Below, piece by piece: positions 16,554 to 24,395 of a stretch of 64,000 bases of DNA; the stretch's first letter is position 1; each line of letters begins with the position of its first letter. This DNA is from Vibrio hangzhouensis (lineage in GTDB: Bacteria; Pseudomonadota; Gammaproteobacteria; Enterobacterales; Vibrionaceae). A model generated the notes under the pieces. That model saw nothing but the letters and a program-made list of their open reading frames with translations, was not told the origin of the DNA and made no database searches. The stretch is from the NCBI RefSeq assembly GCF_900107935.1, contig NZ_FNVG01000005.1, positions 62,001-126,000 of the forward strand, given 5' to 3'. A program made the translations under genes and the position numbers.

Positions 16554-16880
16554 ATGCTTATGAGACAGGTTGGGTATGTTGTTTTACTGTTAGCTAGCTT
16601 ATTTACGACAGTCGTATATGCCGAGAAAAATATGTCATGCACAGATGTAGGGATAACAGCTAGTAATATGTATCTAGCCTATTGGAAAGGGGAGCAGATA
16701 CACCATATCGTTGAAGATAACCTTTCGGGTAAGTCGTTTCGAGACAAAGAAATAGTGCACCTTATTGGTGGTGTATTAGAGAGGTTAGACCCTGATATTC
16801 CAAAATCCGAGTTGAGAGCCCAGCGTAACTCACTTAAAAACACACTGAAAAGATATTGTTTAAATGGGGAGTTTGACTAG
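16554..16880 (+). CDS. Cassette 5: small exported protein
   Basis: 108 residues with an N-terminal signal peptide (RQVGYVVLLLASLFTTVVYA, cleavage expected after VYA). The mature part is about 85 residues and contains two cysteines (MSCTDVG and KRYCLNG) that could form a periplasmic disulfide. AGGA lies 5 bases before the ATG. No family recognised. Confidence 0.7.
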   Translation: MLMRQVGYVVLLLASLFTTVVYAEKNMSCTDVGITASNMYLAYWKGEQIHHIVEDNLSGKSFRDKEIVHLIGGVLERLDPDIPKSELRAQRNSLKNTLKRYCLNGEFD

Positions 16881-16884
16881 ATAC

Positions 16885-17007
16885 ACATAACAAACAATTC
16901 AAGCTGATTCGCAACGCTCGGCACTTTCAGTTTCAATTAGTTTGGTGATTACGGTGAAGTGTTTCAGTGCGGTGGAAGCGTTGCTCACAACTTAATTGGG
17001 CGTTAGG
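16885..17007 (+). repeat. attC site 5
   Basis: ACATAAC to GCGTTAG (17000-17006); closely similar to attC sites 3 and 15. Confidence 0.9.
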
Positions 17008-17098
17008 CTCTACCGTTTTGATGTTACAGTTCCGGATGTGGCTAACATTTAGTAGCAGAGCATTTATCCTAGTATTTTTAGATAACTAGGGTGTAGTA

Positions 17099-17572
17099 AT
17101 GAATACGGATTTTATAATAAAAGCAATTGAGAAAAATTTTTTCGCTGGTCATATGGAATTGAGCGAGGAAAAGCTTAAAGAGCTAAATGCTAAGTGGGTG
17201 ATCGCAGATACAAAGCCAGGTTATCCTTGTCGGGTATCTTTAAAGGAAGCAGAGGTTGGCGAACGAGTATTATTAGTTCCTTTCAAGTATCATGATGTAC
17301 TCTCACCTTATCAAGCATTGGGTCCAATCTTCGTTCGAGAAAAAGCGGCAATGGCTGAGTTGGAAGTAAATGAAATTCCGGAAATACTGACAGAGAGGTT
17401 GTTGTCCGTAAGGGCTTATAATAAAGATAATTGTATGATCCATGGAGAAACAATAAAGGGAGCAGAACTGGAGCGTTGCGTACGTCAACAGTTTTTAAAT
17501 GGTGAGGTTATATACTTGCAAGTTCATAATGCAAATCCCGGTTGTTTCAATTGTAGTGTATACCGAGCCTAA
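17099..17572 (+). CDS. Cassette 6: DUF1203-family protein
   Basis: 157 residues matching the DUF1203 pattern: GYPCRVSLKEAEVGERVLLVPF near residue 41, SPYQALGPIFVRE near 68, and the C-terminal HNANPGCFNCSVYR with paired cysteines. Biochemical role unknown for the family. Translation starts at ATG 17099, with GGGTG upstream; the stop TAA is inside the attC. Confidence 0.8.
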   Translation: MNTDFIIKAIEKNFFAGHMELSEEKLKELNAKWVIADTKPGYPCRVSLKEAEVGERVLLVPFKYHDVLSPYQALGPIFVREKAAMAELEVNEIPEILTERLLSVRAYNKDNCMIHGETIKGAELERCVRQQFLNGEVIYLQVHNANPGCFNCSVYRA

Positions 17573-17661
17573 CAAGGCACTCAAACTGACCTCCAACATG
17601 TGGCATTTTTGCTTCGCAAAAGTATAGCCACATGTTTCCGGCAGCTTAGTGCAGCGTTAGC
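17567..17661 (+). repeat. attC site 6
   Basis: GCCTAAC to GCGTTAG (17654-17660); short type with the inner dyad ACATGTGGC...GCCACATGT. Confidence 0.9.
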
Positions 17662-17690
17662 TGCAATGAACAAATAATGGAGAACAATAT

Positions 17691-18050
17691 ATGAATTTAG
17701 AAGTACTAGGTTTCTTGCTTGATAACGAAAGCTACATTGAAGACATGGCAAACAAAGCTGGTGTTGATTCTAATGCAAGCATTGGCATAGCTAAATTGCT
17801 GCAAGGAAATGCTGGCGATCTCGCTATTCTAAAAGGGAAACAACTTTATCATTACGAAAATGTTATTAAACCGCTTTTGGAAGACGTCCAGTGTGAAGGA
17901 CCCATTGGCATGATCGAAGATGAAGAAGGTAACTGGGATACTAGTTGTGTGAACGGGGGCGTTGTTGACGATGAGTCACTTTATCAAAGTTATTTAGAAG
18001 AGGATTTTAAGTGTCAAATCTGTCGTCATGATGTGGAGAACATGCGATAG
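17691..18050 (+). CDS. Cassette 7: hypothetical acidic protein with C-terminal CxxC
   Basis: 119 residues, acidic, ending FKCQICRHDVENMR with a CxxC pair that could bind metal or be redox active. ATGGAGAA lies before ATG 17691. No domain recognised. Confidence 0.65.
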   Translation: MNLEVLGFLLDNESYIEDMANKAGVDSNASIGIAKLLQGNAGDLAILKGKQLYHYENVIKPLLEDVQCEGPIGMIEDEEGNWDTSCVNGGVVDDESLYQSYLEEDFKCQICRHDVENMR

Positions 18051-18172
18051 CAGCTAACAAATTGCTCAAGCAGACAGCTAACAGTTGGCGATTTTTGTTT
18101 GGTTGGGGTCAGTGATTACGTGGCTTGGATTAGGTGTTGTGGTCGTTAGCTGCAACTTAGCAAGGCGTTATG
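18051..18172 (+). repeat. attC site 7
   Basis: CAGCTAAC to GCGTTAT (18165-18171). Confidence 0.9.
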
Positions 18173-18221
18173 TGTAAAGCAGGTTGTATCTGCTATTTTA
18201 TCCCCTAAAGGAAGTATTGAT

Positions 18222-18458
18222 TTGAAAAAGTATATGGTTGTTGAGAAATTCAAACCTGGTTGTATCGAAGCTAATTATGAAAGATATAATACCCAAGGTC
18301 GTATGTTTCCAGATGGGTTGCATTATCTGAATTCTTGGGTAAACAAAGAACTTAATGTGTGTTATCAGCTAATGGAATCAAACAATATTGAGTTATTTTA
18401 TGAATGGTTCAAAAAATGGGATGACTTCGTTGATTTTGAATTAGTGCCGCTCGATTAA
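18222..18458 (+). CDS. Cassette 8: DUF3303-family protein
   Basis: 78 residues, a good match to the DUF3303 pattern (KYMVVEKFKPGCIEANYERY; GRMFPDGLHYLNSWVNKE; CYQLMESNN), a small ferredoxin-like alpha/beta fold of unknown role. The start is TTG 18222 with AAGGAAG 7 bases before it; no ATG fits. Stops just before attC 8. Confidence 0.75.
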   Translation: MKKYMVVEKFKPGCIEANYERYNTQGRMFPDGLHYLNSWVNKELNVCYQLMESNNIELFYEWFKKWDDFVDFELVPLD

Positions 18459-18463
18459 TTTAC

Positions 18464-18563
18464 ACATAACAAGGCAATAAAGCGGGAAAATTTACAGTTG
18501 GCTTTTTCTCACTTCGTTCGTTATTTTAGCCAACTACAAATTTCCCCTTATTGGGGCGTTATA
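18464..18563 (+). repeat. attC site 8
   Basis: ACATAAC to GCGTTAT (18556-18562). The inner arms GGGAAAATTT and AAATTTCCCC form a strong dyad. Confidence 0.9.
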
Positions 18564-18579
18564 TTCACAGGAGATTTCA

Positions 18580-19182
18580 TTGAATAAAAGTAAAGCAATG
18601 CATCACTGGTGATTTTTCCTATCCTTGGAGAAAGACTTTATCAATCTTCAGAATTACATTGAAATTGATGAGAAAAACTTCAACACGTTTTCACTTGAGT
18701 TAGCCAAGCTTTTGCAAACTGCATGTGCGGAGATAGAATCTGTGTTGAGGTTGCTGTGTAGGCAATTGGATAGTGAAAGCCCATTTGCAGACAGCGGGGA
18801 TAAAAATGGTGAAATGAGAAAGTATAAGAAACTGATTAATCGTCACCTAAGTGATTTCTTTCAAGCTGAAGTTTCTTTGCCTCATTTAGAACAATCTATT
18901 AAACCATGGGAAAATTGGTCTAATACTACTCCTCCCGAATGGTGGAGTAGTTATAACTCAGTAAAGCACCATCGTCATTCAGAGTTTCATCAAGCTAACC
19001 TAGAGAATGTAATTTATGCGTTATCTGGCTTGATGCTGTGCAACTTGTACTTATATCGCAGGGTTGTAGATGAACCTTATACTACTCCTAATAAAATCCC
19101 AGAGTATTTTGATTGTGAGTACACAGCTCGACGAATGGCTTGTAGAGCTGACTTTGAATTACCAGGGTTCGAGGTAAAGTGA
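18580..19182 (+). CDS. Cassette 9: HEPN-like helical protein with an in-frame TGA near its start
   Basis: The best ribosome-binding site (CAGGAG) precedes TTG 18580, but that frame meets a TGA at 18610 after ten codons. Translation may restart at TTG 18625 in the same frame, giving 185 residues. That protein is all-helical and carries NSVKHHRHSEFHQANLENV near residue 113. This resembles the RxxxxH-type region of HEPN proteins, many of which are RNases in toxin or defence systems; the assignment is tentative. Either the gene is damaged at its 5' end, or the short upstream frame is a coupled leader. Confidence 0.6.
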
Positions 19183-19277
19183 ATATAACAAATTGTTCAA
19201 CAGCGACTCAAAACGCGTGCCATTTTTGCTTCGCAAAGTATATGCCACGGTTTCGTGCAACTTAGCTTGGCGTTAGG
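19183..19277 (+). repeat. attC site 9
   Basis: ATATAAC to GCGTTAG (19270-19276); short type. Confidence 0.9.
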
Positions 19278-19292
19278 CAAGTGGAGTTCATA

Positions 19293-19709
19293 ATGAGAAT
19301 TTCGATCTCAAAAAATCGTTCTAGCCTTGAAAGTGGCGATGGATATTTTGTCTTGAGTCGAGATGTGTTCTTTGACCACGTAGATATTGAAGATTTTGAG
19401 TGTAGAAAATCAAGCATGATTGAGCCTGCATATCACCAGAATTGGTTTGAGGCCGAGACTATGTTTCTGCCACCCATTATGTACTTCAAAGATGGAAAAA
19501 TTAGGTTTATTAATGGGCGTCACCGGACAGCGTTGTTGTTTGACTACTTGACAGAAATTCCGGTTGTTTTCTTGTCTGCGGACGCAAGCCGTTTCGCTTC
19601 AACAATGGAAATTGAACGTACGCAAATGTTATTGGATAGACTACTCACCCCTCTAGACGTGCATAAATACTTTGATTTTCCAACTTTGCCAATCGTAGAT
19701 TTTAGTTAA
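19293..19709 (+). CDS. Cassette 10: ParB/Srx-like domain protein
   Basis: 138 residues. The segment LPPIMYFKDGKIRFINGRHRTALLFDYL (around residue 60-88) has the INGRHRTA motif characteristic of the ParB/sulfiredoxin-like nucleotide-binding fold. The rest of ParB (the helix-turn-helix) is missing, so a partition role is unlikely. GGAG lies before ATG 19293. The motif makes ATP or nucleotide binding plausible; activity unknown. Confidence 0.65.
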   Translation: MRISISKNRSSLESGDGYFVLSRDVFFDHVDIEDFECRKSSMIEPAYHQNWFEAETMFLPPIMYFKDGKIRFINGRHRTALLFDYLTEIPVVFLSADASRFASTMEIERTQMLLDRLLTPLDVHKYFDFPTLPIVDFS

Positions 19710-19728
19710 CTGGGTGCCACGAAAACTC

Positions 19729-19819
19729 GCCTAACAAATAGTTCAAGCAGACTGCTAACGTTTGGCGATTTTGGTTTGGTTAAGTTTAGTGATTGGCAGC
19801 AAGTTAAGCGGGCGTTATG
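19729..19819 (+). repeat. attC site 10
   Basis: GCCTAAC to GCGTTAT (19812-19818); about 91 bp, with the 3' arm shortened compared with attC 4 and 7. Confidence 0.85.
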
Positions 19820-19830
19820 CAAAATTGATG

Positions 19831-19846
19831 CTGTACATGCATACAG
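19831..19846 (+). promoter_or_regulatory. LexA-type box inside cassette 11
   Basis: CTGTACATGCATACAG is a full CTGT-N8-ACAG match. An extended -10 (TGCTATTAT, 19851-19859) follows immediately, and the GFA gene starts 50 bp downstream. This suggests a cassette with its own damage-inducible promoter. The N8 is less TA-rich than in standard boxes. Confidence 0.55.
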
Positions 19847-19896
19847 TGCGTGCTATTATCTTGTTAAGCAAACTGTGTTTATAAAAAGGGACCAAG

Positions 19897-20292
19897 ATGA
19901 TTGAAGGAAGCTGTTGTTGTAATTCGGTTCAATTCGAATTAACCGAAAAGCCAAGTATGATGGGAATGTGTCATTGTAGTCGTTGTCGTAAAGTTGGTGC
20001 GAGTTCATTAGTTTTTGTTGAGTCTGATAAGTTTAAGATAACTGCAGGTCGAGATAAAATAGCTACGTTTAAAGCTCAACCGCCATATGAATACGACAGA
20101 TGTTTTTGTTCAGTTTGTGGGACTTCTCTTGGCGAAGTTTTATCTGAAATGGATTCGTTTCCAATCAATGCCAATTGTTTAGATACTGATTTTGAAATAG
20201 AAAATCAATTTCATGAGTTTGTTTCTGAAAAGCCACATTGGCTCAAAATTGGAGACCGTGCAAAACAATTTCCTAAACATCCACACGAATAG
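19897..20292 (+). CDS. Cassette 11: GFA-family (CENP-V/GFA domain) zinc protein
   Basis: 131 residues with the zinc-binding pattern of the GFA fold: GSCCCNSVQFEL at the N-terminus, MCHCSRCRKVGAS near residue 24, and CFCSVCGTSLGE near 67. The family includes glutathione-dependent formaldehyde-activating enzyme, but most members have no proven activity. AAGGGACC lies before ATG 19897. It sits behind a LexA-type box. A second GFA gene is in cassette 21. Confidence 0.85.
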   Translation: MIEGSCCCNSVQFELTEKPSMMGMCHCSRCRKVGASSLVFVESDKFKITAGRDKIATFKAQPPYEYDRCFCSVCGTSLGEVLSEMDSFPINANCLDTDFEIENQFHEFVSEKPHWLKIGDRAKQFPKHPHE

Positions 20293-20301
20293 CAGAAAAT
20301 A

Positions 20302-20397
20302 TGCATAACAAAGCGTTTAAGAGTGATTCCAAACGCTTGCTGGTTTCGCTTCGCTCAAGTATGGCAAGCGCTTGTCACCACTTAACGCGGCGTTATG
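20302..20397 (+). repeat. attC site 11
   Basis: GCATAAC to GCGTTAT (20390-20396); the inner dyad AAACGCTTGC...GCAAGCGCTT is strong. Confidence 0.9.
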
Positions 20398-20413
20398 CGC
20401 CAGAGGAGAAAAA

Positions 20414-20443
20414 ATGAGTTACTACTCTCAAGACATCTTCTAG
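20414..20443 (+). CDS. Conserved leader peptide MSYYSQDIF in cassette 12
   Basis: A nine-codon frame with GAGGAG before its ATG. Its TAG stop is inside the stem CTAGG/CCTAG (20440-20459), whose 3' side reaches the Shine-Dalgarno AGGAGA of the main gene. Cassette 24 has the same arrangement (MNYYSQDIF). Translation of the leader probably opens the hairpin for the main gene. Confidence 0.55.
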   Translation: MSYYSQDIF

Positions 20444-20468
20444 GTATTAACAAACCTAGGAGACAGAA

Positions 20469-20711
20469 ATGTCCGATAAAAACAAAATTCGCGACCGAGA
20501 TGAAAATGGTCGTATTAATAGAAAATATACGTGCAATCACAAAAGATTAAAGCTCGATTCAGCCCCTAAAGCGTGGGTCAATGTGTTTATGACACGCCCT
20601 AAGAGACGTATGGAACGAGAGTTATGCCGTCGTGTTGTGCATTCGCAAGGTATTGATGGTGAGCACGTGTTTCCTTTAGGTAATCATAAACCTCACTTTT
20701 ATTATCTGTAA
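20469..20711 (+). CDS. Cassette 12: small basic protein (copy A)
   Basis: 80 residues, rich in Arg/Lys, with CNHKRLKLDSAPKAW and TRPKRRMERELCRRV; possibly nucleic-acid binding, but no domain recognised. It differs from the cassette 24 copy at only five residues. AGGAGA precedes the ATG, after the leader peptide and hairpin. The two copies lie 7.6 kb apart with different attC sites, so they are independent relatives or an old duplication. Confidence 0.75.
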   Translation: MSDKNKIRDRDENGRINRKYTCNHKRLKLDSAPKAWVNVFMTRPKRRMERELCRRVVHSQGIDGEHVFPLGNHKPHFYYL

Positions 20712-20718
20712 GGTAAGC

Positions 20719-20844
20719 GCATAACAAACTGTTCAAGAGTGATTCTGCACGCGTGCCATTTTTTACTATGCGTTGAATTTGGTGATGAAGGTGGTGTGCG
20801 GCAACATGGGTATTGTCTTGCTCACCCCTTAGCAGGGCGTTAGT
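20719..20844 (+). repeat. attC site 12
   Basis: GCATAAC to GCGTTAG (20837-20843). Confidence 0.9.
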
Positions 20845-20859
20845 TCCCAGAGGAATCGA

Positions 20860-21138
20860 TCAATCCATAGGAAATTTTTGTTTCTGGTGGAGCACGCGCA
20901 AGATTCGGATAATGTCGCCTTCGATCCAATAGGAGACGATCATCGAAATCTCAGGAACTATAAGTAATCGCTCACGAATACCGTCTCGCTGCACACCCAA
21001 AAGTGGCTGCTCTAGCAAATTTTCTACTTTTGCTTCAATGAGGTTGTCAGTTTTCTCTGCCGCATCAGGGTTAAAGTCATAGAGAAACTCAAAGATCTTT
21101 TCTCGATCATTAAGTGACTCTTCCTCCCATAAAATCAT
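20860..21138 (-). CDS. Cassette 13: RelE/ParE-family toxin
   Basis: 92 residues of the RelE/ParE fold: WEEESLNDREKIFEFL helix, FNPDAAEKTDNLIEAKVENL, then beta strands with GIRERLLIVPEISMIVSYWI and the C-terminal IRILRVLHQKQKFP (R and H typical of this family). Members cleave mRNA at the ribosome or poison gyrase; which applies is not clear. ATG overlaps the antitoxin stop by four bases. It is coded against the array direction with its own promoter, as usual for toxin-antitoxin cassettes, which stabilise arrays. Confidence 0.85.
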   Translation of the reverse strand: MILWEEESLNDREKIFEFLYDFNPDAAEKTDNLIEAKVENLLEQPLLGVQRDGIRERLLIVPEISMIVSYWIEGDIIRILRVLHQKQKFPMD

Positions 21139-21419
21139 TGCTTACCTCGATTACGGATTCTGGCTTTGCGCTCTTCCATTCGAGATTTAGCAGTTTGGTG
21201 CTCAACGAAAACGGATTTTCCTGAGTCAAACTTTTCAAATGCTAGGTTTACTTGTTCAGTTAGCCATGCATCGTGAGACAATGTTTTTCTTTGTTGTTCA
21301 GCGAGTTGCTCAGTCAGTTCACGGCAAGCGTCACTCAGAGTGCGACCTTGGCTCTCAGCCATTTGTTGAGCTAGACGTTTTGTTTCTTCATCAACACGAA
21401 ATTGAATTCTAGTGTCCAT
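21135..21419 (-). CDS. Cassette 13: RelB/DinJ-like antitoxin
   Basis: 94 residues from ATG 21419. The N-terminal ribbon-helix-helix (MDTRIQFRVDEETKRLAQQMAES) should bind the operon's own promoter. The acidic/basic C-terminus (HQTAKSRMEERKARIR) should wrap the toxin. AAGGAATACATC precedes the start; the longer frame to 21458 lacks such a site. It is first in the operon and overlaps the toxin gene by ATGA. Confidence 0.85.
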   Translation of the reverse strand: MDTRIQFRVDEETKRLAQQMAESQGRTLSDACRELTEQLAEQQRKTLSHDAWLTEQVNLAFEKFDSGKSVFVEHQTAKSRMEERKARIRNRGKQ

Positions 21420-21449
21420 GATGTATTCCTTTGTTGGTGTGTGTACAAA

Positions 21450-21492
21450 TGTTAGCACTAGTCTTTGAGGTGGGCAACTAACAAGGCGTTAG
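21450..21492 (+). repeat. 3' end of cassette 13 with an atypical attC
   Basis: Only the right end is standard (CTAACAAGGCGTTAG; core GCGTTAG 21486-21492). In place of a ~100 bp attC there is the short inverted repeat TGTTAG/CTAACA (21450-21483), overlapping the antitoxin promoter region. Confidence 0.6.
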
Positions 21493-21509
21493 CATTCTAA
21501 GAGGTCACT

Positions 21510-21971
21510 ATGAAGTTAAGAGTATTTTGGGAGTGGCTTGTTGTTCTGGGAATGATGGCAACATTTGCTTCGCCATTGTTTGCATTTTTTGGTTGGGTAG
21601 CTTATGTCGACTATAGCAAGCAACAGTCTGGTGCAGAAAAGGAAGCAATCGTTCTTAAGGAAACTTACTCACACTGTATGGCAAGAACTGGTTGCCGTTA
21701 TCGCTTTCTAGTTGAAATAGACGGTGCACAAACAGAATATGACTCAGTGAACCCATTGCCGCTGAATAAGCCGATACGGGTAATTATTCAGACCGATGGA
21801 AGCAGTAGCTATATTGCAGTAGGTACGAAAGACGATGCTTTTCTTAAGTACCACTGGGAGAATACTTGGAAAAAACATGTGTTCGTCAGTGCTCTTATTT
21901 TATTAATTTATTGGCCAATAAGAAGGTTTTTGGCCCGTAAGAAGAAAAAGAGTTTTAGGCTCTTTAAGTGA
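21510..21971 (+). CDS. Cassette 14: two-helix membrane protein with extracytoplasmic domain
   Basis: 153 residues: helix 1 at about 8-35, a ~75-residue middle part with two cysteines (SHCMARTGCRYRF) and beta pattern, helix 2 at about 122-138, then a basic tail (RRFLARKKKKSFR), which suggests N-in/C-in. It resembles small DUF3592-like membrane proteins in layout; not certain. AGAGG precedes ATG 21510. Confidence 0.7.
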   Translation: MKLRVFWEWLVVLGMMATFASPLFAFFGWVAYVDYSKQQSGAEKEAIVLKETYSHCMARTGCRYRFLVEIDGAQTEYDSVNPLPLNKPIRVIIQTDGSSSYIAVGTKDDAFLKYHWENTWKKHVFVSALILLIYWPIRRFLARKKKKSFRLFK

Positions 21972-21994
21972 AACTTCAATACACTTAGCCAGAA

Positions 21995-22119
21995 TGCTAA
22001 CAAACGGTTCAAGTGGATTTATAACGCTCGGCGGTTTTGGCGTTAGTTTTGGCTTATATGATTACGGTGTTCAAATTAGGTTCGGTGGTGCGTCACTTAC
22101 TACTTAACCGGGCGTTAGC
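21995..22119 (+). repeat. attC site 14
   Basis: TGCTAAC to GCGTTAG (22112-22118). Confidence 0.9.
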
Positions 22120-22140
22120 TAGGTAAGAAATGGAGTATAA

Positions 22141-22494
22141 ATGCTTGGTTTAGTTCGATTTGTATTGGTTGCGAACGTAATAGCAGCCGTAATAGTTGTT
22201 GGTCTTGAGATGTCTACAGGCTTCTTTGGACTTAAGTTCGTATCGGACTATGCATTTTTCATCGTAATGCTTTTATGGGGGACGACGGCCTTATTTTTCA
22301 TGTACCCGCCTCTAGGTGGTATAGGGCAGTCTGACGACAAAGTTGATACGGTTACAGACTCAATGGTTGACCGTACCGTAGCGGACGAAATCGATGATGA
22401 GCGGTTCTCAGAAAACACCTCCTTTTGCATCAAACTACTCATCGCTGGCGTGCCTGCATTCTTGGTTTGTGTCCTAGCGAGCATCGCTACATAA
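22141..22494 (+). CDS. Cassette 15: small membrane protein
   Basis: 117 residues, with helices at about 4-24, 36-56 and 97-115, and an acidic loop (DDKVDTVTDSMVDRTVADEIDDE) between helices 2 and 3. GGAG lies before ATG 22141. The stop overlaps attC 15. No family recognised. Confidence 0.7.
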   Translation: MLGLVRFVLVANVIAAVIVVGLEMSTGFFGLKFVSDYAFFIVMLLWGTTALFFMYPPLGGIGQSDDKVDTVTDSMVDRTVADEIDDERFSENTSFCIKLLIAGVPAFLVCVLASIAT

Positions 22495-22612
22495 CATTAA
22501 ATTTAAGTAGATTCGTAACGCGTGGCATTTTCGGTTTGAATCATCTTTATTGATTACGGCACAATGGTTCAGGTAGGTGGCAGCGTTGCTCACCACTTAA
22601 TGCGGCGTTATG
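22489..22612 (+). repeat. attC site 15
   Basis: ACATAAC to GCGTTAT (22605-22611). Confidence 0.9.
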
Positions 22613-22641
22613 CCACAGGGCTTCGAAGGAGTATTTTAGTA

Positions 22642-23337
22642 ATGAAATTAGTGACTAAGGATTTAACTCAAACGAAGCAGTGGCTATCTGAGCCTGAGCG
22701 AAAAGCAATCGTAGGGATCATAGAATCTAGTTTTTCGAACATCACACCTGATGCATATCTAGCAAAGTATTTCGATAGTTCGGATGCTTTTGAACGCAGG
22801 CTTAGGCTCTATTTCGACGAAGGCAAAGTAGTCGGTTACTGTTTACTTACGTTTAGTGATGAATCAACCATGACAGTAATTCGAGCCTCGGCGGGATTTA
22901 TTCCCAAATATCGAAAGGGTGGCAATACTTTTCAATTTTCGCTATCTGAAAGCTTTAAATGTTGGCTGCGTAGGCCTTGGAAGAAAATCTATTATGCGGA
23001 CACAATGCTCAGCCCAGCTATGTATCGTGCAATAGCAAAGAATACGGGCATTATTTGGCCTCACCCTCAACATCCTACGTCAGGAGAAATCTTTGACGTT
23101 TTCAACCCTAATGGTGAGTTGGGCTCAGGTGAGGCTGTACGTTGTTTGGTGCCAGTAAATCGAGTAAGTAATTACTCGGAAAGTGAGTTAAAGTCTTTTG
23201 AAACCAGTGATAAGTTAGAGATTCAGTATTACTGCAAGTTGAACCCAGATTTCAATAATGGAGTAGCTTTGTTTGTGATAATCCCTATAAGTTTTAGGCA
23301 GTTTGTAAAGACAGCGCTAAAGAAATTACGAGCTTAA
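22642..23337 (+). CDS. Cassette 16: hypothetical protein with possible GNAT-like fold
   Basis: 231 residues from ATG 22642 (AAGGAG upstream); the longer frame from 22564 would translate attC 15 and is rejected. The middle part (EGKVVGYCLLTFSDESTMTVIRASAGFIPKYRKGG) alternates strands as in acetyltransferases, but a clear acetyl-CoA loop is not visible. The C-terminus is hydrophobic (GVALFVIIPISFRQFV), possibly membrane-associated. One of the longest cassette genes here. Confidence 0.65.
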   Translation: MKLVTKDLTQTKQWLSEPERKAIVGIIESSFSNITPDAYLAKYFDSSDAFERRLRLYFDEGKVVGYCLLTFSDESTMTVIRASAGFIPKYRKGGNTFQFSLSESFKCWLRRPWKKIYYADTMLSPAMYRAIAKNTGIIWPHPQHPTSGEIFDVFNPNGELGSGEAVRCLVPVNRVSNYSESELKSFETSDKLEIQYYCKLNPDFNNGVALFVIIPISFRQFVKTALKKLRA

Positions 23338-23342
23338 AAAGT

Positions 23343-23470
23343 GGCGTAACAAAGCGTTTAAGATGCATTCCCAACGTTCGGCTTTTTCAGTTTGCTTTAG
23401 CTTAACTGTCTGCTGCACAATACTTTAAGTGCAGTGGCCTGCGTTGATCACCACTCAACGCGGCGTTATG
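23343..23470 (+). repeat. attC site 16
   Basis: GGCGTAAC to GCGTTAT (23463-23469). Confidence 0.9.
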
Positions 23471-23499
23471 CATTACTCTAGTTTCAAGCACAAGGAATA

Positions 23500-24255
23500 A
23501 TGATGAGTGAATCAAAAGTAGTATTGGTCACTGGCGGTGGTCGAGGCATTGGCGCTGCGACGTCCAAGCTATTTGCGTCTAAAGGCTATTCGGTTTGTAT
23601 CAATTACAAGTCCAACTCAGTAGCAGCGGTAACTTTAGCTCATGATATTACGTTAGCTGGTGGTAAATGTATTACTGTGCAAGCTGATGTCTCTGTTGAA
23701 ACCGATGTATTAAGACTGTTTGAACGAATTGACGAAGAATTAGGTCCATTGTCGGTGCTCATCAATAATGCAGGTATTTTACGTCAACAGTCACGTCTAG
23801 AAGACATGACGGCAGAGAGAATCAATGCCATTTTATCTAACAACGTGACTAGCTATTTCCTTTGCTGTCGAGAGGCAGTTAAACGTATGTCTACCCGCAA
23901 TGGCGGGAATGGAGGCGTTATCGTAAATGTGTCATCGGGTGCTTCTCGTTCGGGTTCGCCAAATGAGTATATCGATTATGCAGCGTCAAAAGGGGCGATT
24001 GATACTCTGACAAAAGGTTTATCTCTAGAAGTGGCTTCAGAAGGAATTAGGGTTAATTGTGTTCGCCCAGGGCTTATTCATACAGAAATGCATGCCGATG
24101 GGGGTGAGCCAGAAAGAGTGGAACGATTAAAAAGTATCATCCCTCTCCAGAGAGGTGGAGAACCGGAAGAGGTAGCAGAGGCTATCTATTGGCTTTCATC
24201 AGAAAAATCATCATTTTCGACAGGGAATTACTTAGATTTGTGCGGTGGCTTGTAA
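23500..24255 (+). CDS. Cassette 17: short-chain dehydrogenase/reductase
   Basis: A 251-residue classical SDR. The cofactor motif is VTGGGRGIGAATSKLF near residue 10, then INNAGILRQ near 88. The catalytic residues are Ser in NVSSGAS near 147 and Tyr/Lys in YIDYAASKGA near 160, with a PG motif NCVRPGLIHTEM near 188. Similar to YgfF/FabG-like oxidoreductases; NADPH preference is suggested by the GGGRG turn, substrate unknown. AAGGAAT precedes the ATG. Large for a cassette gene. Confidence 0.88.
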   Translation: MMSESKVVLVTGGGRGIGAATSKLFASKGYSVCINYKSNSVAAVTLAHDITLAGGKCITVQADVSVETDVLRLFERIDEELGPLSVLINNAGILRQQSRLEDMTAERINAILSNNVTSYFLCCREAVKRMSTRNGGNGGVIVNVSSGASRSGSPNEYIDYAASKGAIDTLTKGLSLEVASEGIRVNCVRPGLIHTEMHADGGEPERVERLKSIIPLQRGGEPEEVAEAIYWLSSEKSSFSTGNYLDLCGGL

Positions 24256-24380
24256 TGCATAACAATTGCTTCAAGTGGATTCGTAATGCTCGGCGTTTTT
24301 GGCATCAACTCGGGCTTGTGCGTTTACGGTGGCCGGGTTTGAGTTTCGTGGCGTTAGCTGGCGCTTAATTCGGCGTTATG
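24256..24380 (+). repeat. attC site 17
   Basis: TGCATAAC to GCGTTAT (24373-24379). Confidence 0.9.
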
Positions 24381-24395
24381 AAATACGAGGTCCAT

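Noticed and set aside
22564..22641. N-terminal extension of the cassette 16 protein
   Set aside because: This part translates attC 15; the ATG at 22642 has AAGGAG and starts after the cassette boundary.
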